Positions 28,583 through 40,943 of a stretch of DNA of 64,000 nucleotides are shown in pieces (position 1 is the first letter of the stretch; every line of letters begins with the position of its first letter). Made by a program: the position numbers and the translations under genes. This stretch comes from Propionibacteriaceae bacterium. Lineage in GTDB: Bacteria > Actinomycetota > Actinomycetes > Propionibacteriales > Propionibacteriaceae. The stretch is from assembly GCA_031271975.1 (NCBI GenBank), contig JAISUR010000016.1, positions 62,001 to 126,000 on the forward strand, written 5' to 3'. Under the pieces are notes generated by a model that saw only the letters and a list, made by a program, of their open reading frames with translations, had not been told where the DNA came from and made no database searches.

Positions 28583-29083
28583 TTACCGGAAGCCCTTCAT
28601 TGCCCCGGCACTCTTGGCTTGTGTTGCTTTCCGCGCGGCGCTCGTCGCGACCCCCGTGCGGTGTCCGAGCAGCGTCCCCACCGCCCGGGCATAGATTCTC
28701 TTTCCAGCGTCCCTTGGCTGGACTTTGTAGCAGGCGCCCGTCCACACGCGTTGGCCGCCCACATACCATTCATAGCGGACGGAGACGCCGGCAAAGTTCC
28801 ACGTGACGTGGGACGCCGTGAGCGTGTCGCCTACCCTGGCGCCGCCTGAGATAGTGAGCGCCGATGTGGCGCGCACCGGCGCGAGCCCGAGGCGCGGCAA
28901 GCCGCTGGCATCGAAGGAACGCGCGAAGGTGGCGTACCCTGCCTCCGCTGTGGTGCCAGCGGCCGCCGCAGACTGGATGTTCCCTGGAAAGTCCGGCAAG
29001 GCCGTCGCCACGGCGGCTAGCAGAGCCATGGCGACGAACCTTCCGGTGGCGGCCGATACGGCTGCCGATCGAGTCCCGTTCAC
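28583..29083 (-). CDS. Secreted Ig-like-domain protein, function unknown
   Basis: A 166-residue exported protein. The GTG at 29083 behind GGGGGGAG is preferred to the TTG at 29098. A signal peptide (about 1-42, ending AAAA) is followed by a region with LTISGGARVGDTLTASHVTWNFAGVSVRYEWYVGGQRVWTGA, which matches the repeated Ig-like module found in bifidobacterial and actinomycete cell-surface proteins. Only one module is present. It is next to the LRR-SLH gene on the same strand, and both are probably surface components. Confidence 0.75.
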   Translation of the reverse strand: MNGTRSAAVSAATGRFVAMALLAAVATALPDFPGNIQSAAAAGTTAEAGYATFARSFDASGLPRLGLAPVRATSALTISGGARVGDTLTASHVTWNFAGVSVRYEWYVGGQRVWTGACYKVQPRDAGKRIYARAVGTLLGHRTGVATSAARKATQAKSAGAMKGFR

Positions 29084-29211
29084 GTTTTCTCCCCCCAAAC
29101 AAAACGCGCGGTACGTTGCAAACGAACCTAGTTCTTCACTACCTGGTCGCGCTGGGAATTCAGCGAATTAAGTAGTGCTTGGGCGTGGCGCGGGAAAACT
29201 GGATCGGTCAT

Positions 29212-29229
29212 CACGTAGTTCGCTACGTG
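29212..29229. repeat. Perfect palindrome upstream of ilvD
   Basis: CACGTAG-TTCG-CTACGTG is a perfect 7-bp inverted repeat about 80 bases before the ilvD start. A second, imperfect CCCGGTT/AACCGGG stem follows at about 29235-29267. It could be an operator or a leader hairpin. Confidence 0.5.
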
Positions 29230-29309
29230 GTCAACCCGGTTTGCTGGATCGGTCCATCGCAACCGGGCGCGGGTATTAATCTATATCCGACCCTACGAAA
29301 GGCCGCGAT

Positions 29310-31145
29310 ATGCCAACGCTGCGCTCCCATACCACCACCCATGGCCGCAACATGGCCGGCGCCCGCTCCCTGTGGCGGGCCACCGGCATGGCCGAAGCCG
29401 ACTTCGGCAAACCCATCATCGCCATCGCCAACTCGTTCACGCAGTTCGTGCCCGGGCACGTTCACCTGCGGGATGTCGGCGCGCTGGTTGCCGAATCCAT
29501 CGCCGCCGCCGGGGGAGTGGGTCGCGAGTTCAACACCATCGCCGTCGACGACGGCATCGCCATGGGCCACGGCGGCATGCTCTATTCGCTGCCGAGCCGC
29601 GAGGTCATCGCCGATTCCGTCGAGTACATGGTCAACGCGCATGCGGCGGACGCGCTGGTGTGCATCTCCAACTGCGACAAGATCACGCCGGGCATGCTGC
29701 TGGCCGTGCTGCGGCTCAACATTCCCGCCGTCTTCGTCTCCGGCGGGCCGATGGAAGCCGGCAAGGCGGCTCTGGGCATCGGCGAGACCCGGCTCGACCT
29801 GATTGACGCCATGATCAAGTCCGCCGACGAGTCCATCTCCGACGCCGACATGGAGTTGATCGAGCAGCACGCCTGCCCGACCTGCGGTTCGTGTTCGGGC
29901 ATGTTCACGGCCAACTCGATGAACTGCCTGCTGGAAGTGATCGGCTTGGCGCTGCCCGGCTCCGGCTCGACGTTGGCGACCGCCGCAAAACGCCGCGACT
30001 TATTCATCGACGCCGGCAAGCTCATCGTCGAGCTATGCGAGCGGTACTACGCCAAGGGCGACGAGTCTGTGCTGCCGAAAGCCATCGCCGCCAAGGCCGC
30101 CTTTGCCAACGCCATGCGGGTCGACATCGCTATGGGCGGCTCCACGAACACCGTGTTGCACCTGCTGGCCGCCGCCCACGAGGCGGGCGTCGATTTCAAC
30201 TTGGACGACATTGACGCGCTCTCCCGTGTCACTCCGTGCATCTGCAAGGTGGCGCCCAACACGAATAAGTACTACATGGAAGACGTGCACCGCGCCGGCG
30301 GCATCCCCGCGATCATGGGCGAGTTGCGCCGTGGCGGCCTGTTCGACGAATCGGTGCGGGCCGTGCACTCGCCCGACCTGGACAGTTGGTTGGGCAAGTG
30401 GGACATCCGCGGCGGCAGCGCGACCACGCAGGCCATCGAACTGTTCCATGCGGCTCCGGGCGGCGTGCGGACCACCGAGGCGTTCAGTTCGGATGCCCGC
30501 TGGGAGACTTTGGACTTGGACGCCGAGGCCGGCTGCATCCGGTCGGTGGCCCACCCGTATACCGAGGACGGCGGCCTGGCCGTGCTCAAAGGCAACATCG
30601 CTCCGCACGGCTGCATCGTCAAGACCGCCGGCGTCCCCGCGGACCAGTGGACGTTCTCCGGGCCGGCGAAAGTCACCGAGTCGCAGGAGGAGGCCGTCGC
30701 GGCGATCCTGGGCGGCCGCATCGAGGCCGGTGACGTGGTCGTCGTCCGTTACGAGGGCCCCAAGGGCGGCCCCGGGATGCAGGAGATGCTTTACCCGACG
30801 TCGTTCCTCAAGGGCCGCGGCCTCGGCCCCAAGTGCGCCCTGATAACCGACGGCCGGTTCTCCGGCGGCTCGTCCGGCCTGTCTATCGGCCACATCTCGC
30901 CCGAGGCGGCCGCAGGCGGCCCGATCGGCCTGATCGAGGACGGCGACATCGTGGAAATCTCCATCCCGGACCGGGCCATCAACCTGCTCGTTGACGACGA
31001 CACGCTAGCCGCCCGCCGCGCCGTGCAAGAAGCCGCTGGCTGGAAACCGAAGCACCGCCAGCGCGAGGTCTCCACTGCTCTGCGCATCTACGCGTCCATG
31101 GCCCTGTCCGCCGACCGTGGCGCCGCCCGGGAGTTCCGAGGGTAA
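29310..31145 (+). CDS. ilvD: Dihydroxy-acid dehydratase
   Basis: A 611-residue iron-sulphur enzyme of branched-chain amino acid synthesis. The start follows GAAAGG. Cluster cysteines are seen in [11 protein letters not shown] and [23 protein letters not shown]. Other family marks are [29 protein letters not shown], and the C-terminal [31 protein letters not shown]. Length is normal for the family. No ilvB, ilvN or ilvC gene is adjacent. Confidence 0.97.
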   Translation: MPTLRSHTTTHGRNMAGARSLWRATGMAEADFGKPIIAIANSFTQFVPGHVHLRDVGALVAESIAAAGGVGREFNTIAVDDGIAMGHGGMLYSLPSREVIADSVEYMVNAHAADALVCISNCDKITPGMLLAVLRLNIPAVFVSGGPMEAGKAALGIGETRLDLIDAMIKSADESISDADMELIEQHACPTCGSCSGMFTANSMNCLLEVIGLALPGSGSTLATAAKRRDLFIDAGKLIVELCERYYAKGDESVLPKAIAAKAAFANAMRVDIAMGGSTNTVLHLLAAAHEAGVDFNLDDIDALSRVTPCICKVAPNTNKYYMEDVHRAGGIPAIMGELRRGGLFDESVRAVHSPDLDSWLGKWDIRGGSATTQAIELFHAAPGGVRTTEAFSSDARWETLDLDAEAGCIRSVAHPYTEDGGLAVLKGNIAPHGCIVKTAGVPADQWTFSGPAKVTESQEEAVAAILGGRIEAGDVVVVRYEGPKGGPGMQEMLYPTSFLKGRGLGPKCALITDGRFSGGSSGLSIGHISPEAAAGGPIGLIEDGDIVEISIPDRAINLLVDDDTLAARRAVQEAAGWKPKHRQREVSTALRIYASMALSADRGAAREFRG

Positions 31146-31170
31146 CCGCGGCGATCGGACCGCGTCCGAG

Positions 31171-31191
31171 ATCCCGGATCAAGCCCAGGAT
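31171..31191. repeat. REP-like hairpin, imperfect, convergent gap ilvD/rocD
   Basis: ATCCCGGA-N5-CCCAGGAT is a degenerate member of the dispersed hairpin family, in the 49-bp gap between convergent ilvD and rocD. Confidence 0.6.
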
Positions 31192-31194
31192 CGC

Positions 31195-32364
31195 TCAAAG
31201 CGCCGCGCGGAAGGCAGTGGCGACCGTGTCGACTTCTGCTGGGGAGATGGTCAGCGGAGGGGCCAGGCGGACGGTTTGGCCGTGAGTGTCTTTCGCGAGG
31301 ACGCCTTTCTCCATCAGTCGCAGGCAGACGTCGCGGGCGGTGCCGCGGGACGGGTCGATGTCGATGCCGAACCACAGGCCGACGTTGCGGATCGCGGTCA
31401 CGCCGTCGCCGAGCAGCGGATCCAGGGCGGCGCGCAACTGGGCGCCGCGTTCGCGGGCGGCGCGTTGTGGCTCTCCGGTGCGCAGCAGGCGGACGACGGC
31501 GCGGCCGATAGCGGATCCCAGCGGGTTGCCGCCGAAGGTGGAGCCATGTTCGCCGGGGCGCAGCACGCCCAGTACTTCAGTGGGGCCGACTACGGCGGAC
31601 ACCGGCATGATGCCGCCGCCCAACGCTTTACCCAGGCAGATCAGATCCGGCTTGATGCCCTGGCGTTCGGTTTCCAGGGTCGCCCCAGTGCGGCCCAGGC
31701 CGGATTGGATCTCGTCGGCGATCAGCAGGGCACCTGCTGCCGAGGTGGCTTCGCGGGCCCTGGCCAGATAGCCCTCGGGCGGAATGATGACGCCGGCCTC
31801 ACCCTGCACCGGCTCCAGCAGCACGCCGACCGTTTCAGAGTCGATCGCGGCCGCCAGCGCGTCGGCGTCTCCGTAGCGGACTTGTCTGAAGCCTGGCGTG
31901 AACGGGCCGAAGCCGTCACGCGCGGACGGGTCGTCGCTGAACGAGACGATCGTCGTCGTGCGGCCGTGGAAGTTGCCGGTGACAGTCACAATGTTCGCCC
32001 GTCCCGGCGCGACGCCTTTCACGCGCTCGCCCCAGGCCCGCGCCAGTTTGATGGACGTCTCGACAGCTTCGGCGCCGGTGTTCATCGGCAGCATCATCTG
32101 GGTGCCGGTCAATTCGGTCAACTCCGCCGCGAACGGTTCGAGTTGGTCGTTGTCGAAAGCGCGGCTGGTCAGCGTGAGCCGGTCCAACTGCGCGTGCGCG
32201 ACCGCGATGAGCTCCGGGTTGCGGTGCCCGAAGTTGACCGCCGAGTAGGCGGCCAGGCAATCCAGGTAACGCCGACCGTCGACGGCCGTGAACCAGACGC
32301 CTTCAGCGCTGGAAATCGTTACCGGGAGCGGCGCGTAATTGTGAGCGAGAACGTCCATGCGCAA
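31195..32364 (-). CDS. rocD: Ornithine aminotransferase
   Basis: A 389-residue class III PLP aminotransferase that turns ornithine into glutamate semialdehyde. Marks are NYAPLPVTISSAEGVWFTAVDGRRYLDCLAAYSAVNFGHRNPELI, the PLP aspartate in LLIADEIQSGLGRTG, and the Schiff-base lysine in DLICLGKALGGG. It starts three bases after the DdaH stop, so the pair is an operon that would take arginine derivatives or citrulline/ornithine towards glutamate or proline. Confidence 0.95.
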   Translation of the reverse strand: MRMDVLAHNYAPLPVTISSAEGVWFTAVDGRRYLDCLAAYSAVNFGHRNPELIAVAHAQLDRLTLTSRAFDNDQLEPFAAELTELTGTQMMLPMNTGAEAVETSIKLARAWGERVKGVAPGRANIVTVTGNFHGRTTTIVSFSDDPSARDGFGPFTPGFRQVRYGDADALAAAIDSETVGVLLEPVQGEAGVIIPPEGYLARAREATSAAGALLIADEIQSGLGRTGATLETERQGIKPDLICLGKALGGGIMPVSAVVGPTEVLGVLRPGEHGSTFGGNPLGSAIGRAVVRLLRTGEPQRAARERGAQLRAALDPLLGDGVTAIRNVGLWFGIDIDPSRGTARDVCLRLMEKGVLAKDTHGQTVRLAPPLTISPAEVDTVATAFRAAL

Positions 32365-32367
32365 ACA

Positions 32368-33192
32368 CTATCGAAGCTCTTGCGTGCAGCACTTGATTCC
32401 GCCGCCCGCAAGCCGAAACTCGCTCAAGTCGAGTGGCACCGGCGCATACCCGCGCTCAGCCAACTGGTCGATGAAACCGGCCGCGTCCGCCGCGCAGAAT
32501 ACGTGCAAACCGTCGCTCAGCGAGTTCAGGGCGAAGTGGTGTGCGTCTGCTTCGGCGACGCGGATCGCCGTGGGGTAGAGCCGCGCGAGGGTCTCCTGCG
32601 AGTCGGCGTCGAAGGCTCCCGGATAGTAGGCCACCGTCGTTTCGTCCAGCACAGTCAGCGCGGTGTCCAAATGATAGAAGGATGGGTTGACCAGCCGCAG
32701 CGAGACAACTTCGCGGCCGGTGACGTCGGCCAGTTCCGCATGCGCGGCCAACGACGTGCGGAAGCCATGCCCGGCCAAGATGCGCTCGCCGACGACGGCG
32801 AAATCGCCCTCTCCCTCGTTGATCTGCGTGGCCTGCACCACGCGCGAGCCGTGCGTCTGATGCCAGGCTGCGTGCCAAACTGCTTCGGCGACGCGCTGCG
32901 GATGGGTGAACAGAGCCGTGTAGAAAATGCCGTCTACGCTCAGCCCGCCATTCGCGGAAAACACCATGTCGGGCAAGCCAGGCATTCCCTCCAGCAGCCG
33001 CACATCATGTCCGTGCTCCCGGTAGGCGGCCACCAGAGCCTCCCACTGCGCCATCGCGCGCTCGGTGTCAACAGGCTTGCGCTTGTCCATCCACGGATTG
33101 ATTTCATAGTTGACGGTGAACTCGGTGGGCGGCACCATCAGGAAGCGGCGGGTGCGGGCTTGCGGGCAGGTGCGTTCGGGTGTCAGTAGCAT
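32368..33192 (-). CDS. ddaH: Dimethylargininase / arginine-deiminase-superfamily hydrolase
   Basis: A 274-residue member of the amidinotransferase fold. AGGAGG fixes the ATG at 33192; the frame is open upstream. Visible marks are TEFTVNYEINPWM, DMVFSANGGLSVDG, the His region LVNPSFYHLDTALTVL and the C-terminal nucleophile Cys in GGGIKCCTQELR. In actinobacteria this gene is often paired with rocD and an Lrp-type regulator, as here. The exact substrate (methylarginine or arginine) cannot be read from sequence. Confidence 0.88.
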   Translation of the reverse strand: MLLTPERTCPQARTRRFLMVPPTEFTVNYEINPWMDKRKPVDTERAMAQWEALVAAYREHGHDVRLLEGMPGLPDMVFSANGGLSVDGIFYTALFTHPQRVAEAVWHAAWHQTHGSRVVQATQINEGEGDFAVVGERILAGHGFRTSLAAHAELADVTGREVVSLRLVNPSFYHLDTALTVLDETTVAYYPGAFDADSQETLARLYPTAIRVAEADAHHFALNSLSDGLHVFCAADAAGFIDQLAERGYAPVPLDLSEFRLAGGGIKCCTQELR

Positions 33193-33214
33193 TTTTCCTC
33201 CTGGGCGACAGTCT

Positions 33215-33292
33215 GCAACAAAGTCCGCAACAGAACACGCCATTTCCGCGCAACAACACTGCGAACAAAGATGTCATGCGCAACAACATTGC
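33215..33292. promoter_or_regulatory. GCAACA-repeat operator region between ddaH and the Lrp gene
   Basis: The 112-bp divergent gap has four GCAACA repeats. Two are longer and nearly identical (GCGCAACAACACTGC at 33248 and GCGCAACAACATTGC at 33278), exactly 30 bp apart, about three helical turns. This is the pattern expected for an Lrp/AsnC-type octamer wrapping DNA. Confidence 0.6.
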
Positions 33293-33298
33293 TAGACT
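33293..33298 (+). promoter_or_regulatory. Candidate -10 box (TAGACT) of the Lrp-type gene
   Basis: TAGACT ends six bases before the ATG at 33305, with no Shine-Dalgarno sequence, suggesting a leaderless transcript. It overlaps the last GCAACA repeat, consistent with autorepression. Confidence 0.5.
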
Positions 33299-33304
33299 GC
33301 GGCC

Positions 33305-33736
33305 ATGGACGCACTAGACAGCCGCATCATCCAGGCTTTGCGCGCCGACGCCCGGGAGAGCTATGCCGCCATCGGCGCCCGGATTGGACTCTCGGCTTCG
33401 GCGGTCAAACGGCGAGTGGACCATTTGCGTGAACGCGGCGTCATCCGGCGCTTCACCGTGGAGGTGGACGAATCCGCGCTCGGTCCGCGCACGGAGGCAT
33501 ACGTCGAGCTGTTTTGCCGCGGCACGATCTCCTCTGCCGAGCTGCGCCGGGTTTGCGCCGCCGTCCCCGAAGTCGTGGAAGCCTGCACCGTCACCGGTGA
33601 GGCCGACTCAGTGTTGCGCATGCGCGCGGCAAACGTGCACGCCTTAGAGGAAGCCCTGCAGTCCATCCGCTCCAAGGCCAACATCGAACGCACCCGCTCG
33701 GCGGTGATCCTGACCAGCCTGGTCGAGCGAAGGTGA
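33305..33736 (+). CDS. Lrp/AsnC-family transcription regulator
   Basis: A 143-residue regulator. The N-terminal helix-turn-helix is LDSRIIQALRADARESYAAIGARIGLSASAVKRRVDHLRERGVIRRFTVEVD (about 3-55), followed by an effector-binding ferredoxin-like domain (about 65-140) with EVVEACTVTGEADSVLRMRA. It is divergent from ddaH-rocD and probably senses arginine, ornithine or a related amino acid to control that operon. No ribosome site; see the -10 box directly upstream. Confidence 0.92.
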   Translation: MDALDSRIIQALRADARESYAAIGARIGLSASAVKRRVDHLRERGVIRRFTVEVDESALGPRTEAYVELFCRGTISSAELRRVCAAVPEVVEACTVTGEADSVLRMRAANVHALEEALQSIRSKANIERTRSAVILTSLVERR

Positions 33737-33789
33737 GTTGACTGCCAAGGGAGCGGACCCCTGTCTGCCACCAAGCTCCCAGCACCGTC

Positions 33790-33811
33790 ATCCCGGAACA
33801 AGGTCTGGGAT
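33790..33811. repeat. REP-like hairpin, imperfect, convergent gap lrp/nifJ
   Basis: ATCCCGGA-ACAAG-GTCTGGGAT differs from the consensus by one insertion and one change and is followed by the usual GACGGG flank. It lies between convergent genes. Confidence 0.7.
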
Positions 33812-33826
33812 GACGGGTGCGGGACG

Positions 33827-37432
<3,606 letters not shown>

Positions 37433-37433
37433 G

Positions 37434-39056
37434 TCACGCCTCCTTCACCATCTCGATGGCGTGCACCGGACACTGCTCGTAGCAGGTCGCGCAGCCAGTA
37501 CATTTGTCGTAGTCAAAGCGGTATCGGAAGCCTTTACCGAGCTTGATGACCGCACCTTCGGGGCATGAGCCCAGGCAGCCGTCGCATTCGAAGCAGTTAC
37601 CGCAGGACAGGCAGCGGGCCGCTTCGGTGTGGCCCTGTTCGTCTGTGAGGCCGCCGACGATCTCATCGAAATCGTCTATGCGCTCGGCGGGCTCCAACTC
37701 GGGCTGGTTTGTGCGCCGGGCGTCGCCGAAATACCACAAGTTCAGCTTGGCGAACTCGGCGATCGGATGCTTCGAGCGATGGGAGACGTCCTTGCCGGCC
37801 AGCCAGGCGTCGATATTGCGCGCGGCCCGTTTGCCGTGGCCCACGCCCACCGTCACCGTGCGCTCCGACGGAACCGCGTCGCCGCCGGCGAAAATGCCGG
37901 GGACGTCGGTCATCAACGACTCCGGATCGACCTGCACGACGTCGTGGTCAAAACGCATTCCGGGGATGCGGCGCAGGAAGTTGGAATCCGTCTCTTGGCC
38001 GAGGGCGAGGATGACCGTGTCGGCCTCCAGCTTCTCGAACCGGCCGGTGCCGCGGGCTTTGCCCTTCTCGTCCAATTCCATGATCTCGACCGTCAGGTCG
38101 TCCTCGTCAACGGAGGTGATCGTGCGCAGCCAGTTCATCGTGACGCCTTCGCGCTCGGCGGATTCGAACTCCTCCTCGTGCGCGGGCATCTGCTCTTTCG
38201 TGCGGCGGTAGACGATGATCGACTCCTCGGCGCCCAGGCGGCGGGCCACGCGGGCGGCGTCCATGGCTGTGTTGCCGCCACCGTAGACGGCTACCTTGCG
38301 GCCGATGAGCGGCCTTCCGCCGGACGCCACGTCACGCAGGAAAGAGACCGCGTCTACGATGCGGGAGGCGTCGCGGTTGGGGATGTCGACCCGGCGCGAC
38401 AAGTGGGCGCCGATGGCTACGAAGACGGCCTCGAAACCGCCCTCTTGCTGGTCGCCGATCAAATCCTTGACCGTGTAGTCGTTGACGATCTTCACGCCCA
38501 GCTTCACCAGCCGCGCAATCTCCGCGTCGAGGACGTTGCGCGGGAGGCGGTATTCCGGGATGCCGTAGCGCATCATGCCGCCGGGCAGCGGCGAAGAATC
38601 GCGGATCTCGACCTGGTGGCCGAGCTTTGCCAGGTGGTATGCGGCGGACAGGCCAGACGGGCCGGCGCCAACCACGAGGACCTTCTTGCCCGTCGCCGGA
38701 GCCGGGGGATCGTACTCCCAGCCCTTGCTGAGGGCGAGATCCCCGAGGTACCGCTCCACCGAGTGGATCGACACCGCGCCGTCCAACTCGACACGGTTAC
38801 ACGCGACCTCGCAAGGGTGGTAGCAAACGCGTCCGTGGATCGCGGGGAACGGGTTGTTCTTGACGATCTCGCGCCAAGCTTCCTCGTCCTGACCCGCCTT
38901 GGTGAGGCGCAACCACTCTTGGATGTTCTCCCCGGCCGGACACGCGTTGTTGCACGGCGGCAGCAGGTCGACATAGATGGGCATTCTGGAACGGACAGGA
39001 GCTACCCGTCCAGCTTCGGCTTCCAGGTTGGGAAGCTCGGTAATATCACGAGCCAT
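37434..39056 (-). CDS. GltD-like NAD(P)H oxidoreductase with C-terminal ferredoxin domain
   Basis: A 540-residue flavoprotein related to glutamate synthase small subunits. The N-terminal cluster domain has CNNACPAGENIQEWL and CYHPCEVACNR; the FAD motif is VLVVGAGPSGLSAAYHLAKLGH, and the NAD(P) motif VAVYGGGNTAMDAARVARRLG. The C-terminus adds ferredoxin-type motifs (CLSCGNCFECDGCLGSCP, CTGCATCYEQCP). No GltB large subunit is nearby; the gene ends one base before nifJ. By inference it is a ferredoxin-NAD(P)H electron-transfer partner of PFOR rather than a glutamate synthase. Confidence 0.88.
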   Translation of the reverse strand: MARDITELPNLEAEAGRVAPVRSRMPIYVDLLPPCNNACPAGENIQEWLRLTKAGQDEEAWREIVKNNPFPAIHGRVCYHPCEVACNRVELDGAVSIHSVERYLGDLALSKGWEYDPPAPATGKKVLVVGAGPSGLSAAYHLAKLGHQVEIRDSSPLPGGMMRYGIPEYRLPRNVLDAEIARLVKLGVKIVNDYTVKDLIGDQQEGGFEAVFVAIGAHLSRRVDIPNRDASRIVDAVSFLRDVASGGRPLIGRKVAVYGGGNTAMDAARVARRLGAEESIIVYRRTKEQMPAHEEEFESAEREGVTMNWLRTITSVDEDDLTVEIMELDEKGKARGTGRFEKLEADTVILALGQETDSNFLRRIPGMRFDHDVVQVDPESLMTDVPGIFAGGDAVPSERTVTVGVGHGKRAARNIDAWLAGKDVSHRSKHPIAEFAKLNLWYFGDARRTNQPELEPAERIDDFDEIVGGLTDEQGHTEAARCLSCGNCFECDGCLGSCPEGAVIKLGKGFRYRFDYDKCTGCATCYEQCPVHAIEMVKEA

Positions 39057-39271
39057 GTTTGGGCTTTCACTAGAGATACGTCGCTGTGAACCCTACATTA
39101 GTCATTTTCCTTGAACTCCGGATTTTCGCTACGGAAGTGCTTTGTAAATGGAGGCCTTCCTGAGCGCGCCGGCACGCCTCAACTACGTAGGCGCGTACGC
39201 ATCCTGAGACAGTTCGCGGGCTTTTTTACCGTTTCAGCACACAGTTCACTAGGACCGGGCTAATATGAGAT

Positions 39272-39398
39272 CACACCTGAAAACTTGCTCGGTGAGGCTG
39301 CAACCCCCAAGTTGACTCACCACACACCACCACGCTTGGGTAGGTCACCGAGCTATCACTAGATGGGTTCCCATCCCCCCGGGAACCCATCTCCTTTT
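39272..39398 (+). ncRNA. Candidate structured small RNA with own terminator
   Basis: No protein frame is present here, yet the plus strand folds well. GCTCGGTGA (39287-39295) pairs perfectly with TCACCGAGC (39345-39353). Inside it CCCAAG (39306-39311) pairs with CTTGGG (39335-39340), leaving a C/A-rich loop. A 12-bp terminator with a C-run loop ends the unit. TAATAT at 39261-39266 is a good -10 box; no clear -35 is seen. The C-rich loops recall the actinobacterial 6C RNA family, but only one six-C loop is clear, so that identity is tentative. Confidence 0.6.
39361..39398 (+). terminator. Strong intrinsic terminator of the candidate small RNA
   Basis: A perfect 12-bp stem (AGATGGGTTCCC with GGGAACCCATCT) around an 8-nt loop ATCCCCCC, followed by CCTTTT. 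No protein gene precedes it on this strand, so it must end a non-coding transcript. Confidence 0.85.
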
Positions 39399-39430
39399 CC
39401 CGGGGTCCCACCCGGGAACTGACTTGCGGG

Positions 39431-39856
39431 TTATGGCGCTTCGTAGGGGTTGACGATGGGCAAACCGAGGGATTCGAAGCCGCTGGTGTCGCGGGTGGCG
39501 ACGGCGGCGTGGTGACGCAGAGCGATTGCGGCTATTTGGGCGTCCAACTGTGCTATTGGGCGGCCTGCTGCCTTCCTTGCGGCGATGACGGCGCCGTAGT
39601 AGTCGGCGCAGGCCACATCGAAGGGCAGCGTGACGGGCTCCAGGTGGGCGAATAGCTTCTTCATCCGGTCGGCGTACTCCCGCTTTCGGCGGCCATCGGG
39701 CAGAACGGCCACGCCGGCGGCGATCTCGGCCCTGGTGATCGTGGTGATGTGTAATTCGCCGCGCGGCATCGACTCGACCCATGACATCACCGCCGGATCC
39801 CAACGATCCTGGGGGTGAAGGAAAACTGAGGCGATGTTCGTGTCCAGGATGATCAC
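39431..39856 (-). CDS. PIN-domain toxin (VapC/FitB-like)
   Basis: A 141-residue predicted ribonuclease toxin. PIN-domain acidic residues appear in MIILDTNIASVF (Asp5), TRAEIAAGV (Glu44) and QLDAQIAAIALRHHAAVATRDTSGFE (two Asp). Its start overlaps the antitoxin stop by four bases, the usual type II toxin-antitoxin arrangement. It probably cleaves RNA when not bound by its partner. Confidence 0.93.
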   Translation of the reverse strand: MIILDTNIASVFLHPQDRWDPAVMSWVESMPRGELHITTITRAEIAAGVAVLPDGRRKREYADRMKKLFAHLEPVTLPFDVACADYYGAVIAARKAAGRPIAQLDAQIAAIALRHHAAVATRDTSGFESLGLPIVNPYEAP

Positions 39857-40125
39857 GAGGTTGCGCCCTCCGAGAAGTCGACCCAGCGCGCTTCGTCCTG
39901 CTCGCGGGCCGTTTCAAGAGTTTCAGTCGAACCGAGCCGGGCGATGTCCGCGGCGTAGTTGCGCAGCGCCCACTGGAAGTCGTGCGGCTCTTCGTCCTCC
40001 AGCGGCGTGGCGGTGAGGATGGCCCGGATCTCCGCCTCCATGGAGCGTTCGTGGCGGCGCGCCCGTTGGCGCATCCGTTCTTGGACCTCCGGATCCAGGT
40101 TGCGGATAGTGATGATGCTTGCCAT
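39853..40125 (-). CDS. FitA-like ribbon-helix-helix antitoxin
   Basis: A 90-residue protein. Residues 1-45 (MASIITIRNLDPEVQERMRQRARRHERSMEAEIRAIL) match the FitA/VapB ribbon-helix-helix DNA-binding fold; the C-terminal part should wrap the PIN toxin and block its active site. The ATG at 40125 is chosen because this motif starts there; the frame is open to 40254. The complex probably represses its own promoter just upstream. Confidence 0.92.
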   Translation of the reverse strand: MASIITIRNLDPEVQERMRQRARRHERSMEAEIRAILTATPLEDEEPHDFQWALRNYAADIARLGSTETLETAREQDEARWVDFSEGATS

Positions 40126-40199
40126 GGCTATCAGGCTACTGGGATGCATGCATCGCATGCAAGATCTGGCCGGGTTTGGTTTGCGGGTTTGCCTCATGC

Positions 40200-40541
40200 T
40201 CAAACTCCCAGGCGGCCGGCGTGGCTGGTGGCCCCGATGGCCCACATGCCCCACCAGTCGAAGTCTCCTTGGACTGTGACGGTCACCACGTAGTCGAATA
40301 CGTCGCCCGTTTCCTTGCAGGATTCCAGGCGGACGTTATTGGCGGCCGCGGTCTGTTTCGCGCGTGCGCAGGCGTTGTCGGGGTCTTCGGCGGCGGATAG
40401 GGCGACCAGGTCGGCTGCGCCGCGGACTTGTTCCGTCTTGGCCTTGAAGGCGAAGACGCAGAACACTGCGAGGGCCAAGACCGCCGTCAGGATCATCACC
40501 CATAGTGCCGTGACTGAGCCGGAGCCGCGTTCGCTTCGCAT
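40200..40541 (-). CDS. TadE/Rv3654c-like protein, last gene of tad locus
   Basis: A 113-residue small membrane protein. The N-terminus MRSERGSGSVTALWVMILTAVLALAVFCVF is the pilin-like segment of Rv3654c-type proteins, followed by a short outer domain with LVALSAAEDPDNACARAKQTAAANNVRLESC and two Cys. The ATG overlaps the preceding TadE stop by one base (TGATG). Probably a minor pilin or pilus-assembly factor. Confidence 0.85.
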   Translation of the reverse strand: MRSERGSGSVTALWVMILTAVLALAVFCVFAFKAKTEQVRGAADLVALSAAEDPDNACARAKQTAAANNVRLESCKETGDVFDYVVTVTVQGDFDWWGMWAIGATSHAGRLGV

Positions 40542-40879
40542 CAGCCCTCCTCGGCCAGCACGTGCGCCTGGGCGTGCAGCGGGACGGATGGCACCCAGCT
40601 CGTCCATGGCCGGGCGTCCAACTCCACGTCTACGTCCACCTGCTTGCCGTGCCGCGACACCGTCACGCGGGCTCCGGGCGGGGCGTCCGCCTTGGCCTGC
40701 GCCGCCGCTGCGGCGTCGCCGCGGGCCTCCTGGCGGGCCACTTCGGCGGCCGTGGCCTGGCAGGAGCCCAGCGCCAGCAGCACTGCGGCGATCCACGCCA
40801 CGGTCACCACAAAGGCGGCGGCGATGAGCGACGCCAACGCAAACTCGGCGGTCACCATGCCGCGTTCATCTTTGTTCAT
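40541..40879 (-). CDS. TadE-family minor pilin
   Basis: A 112-residue protein. The N-terminus (MNKDERGMVTAEFALASLIAAAFVVTVAWIAAVLLALGSCQ) contains the typical TAEFAL motif of TadE proteins, with Glu five residues after the likely cleavage region. Two ATG codons are adjacent; the second (40879) has better spacing from AGGAG. It corresponds to Rv3655c in the mycobacterial locus. Confidence 0.88.
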   Translation of the reverse strand: MNKDERGMVTAEFALASLIAAAFVVTVAWIAAVLLALGSCQATAAEVARQEARGDAAAAAQAKADAPPGARVTVSRHGKQVDVDVELDARPWTSWVPSVPLHAQAHVLAEEG

Positions 40880-40943
40880 CATTCTCCTAAGACGCAGGTG
40901 CGGGGGCAGGCCGAGACCTGCCCCCACGCACCAACCCGAACCA

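Noticed and set aside
31117-33189. 690-codon plus-strand open frame
   Set aside because: It is antisense to rocD and ddaH, both recognisable families with ribosome sites.
37434-39056. Glutamate synthase small subunit GltD as the literal function
   Set aside because: There is no GltB nearby, and the C-terminal ferredoxin motifs and nifJ coupling point to another electron-transfer role.
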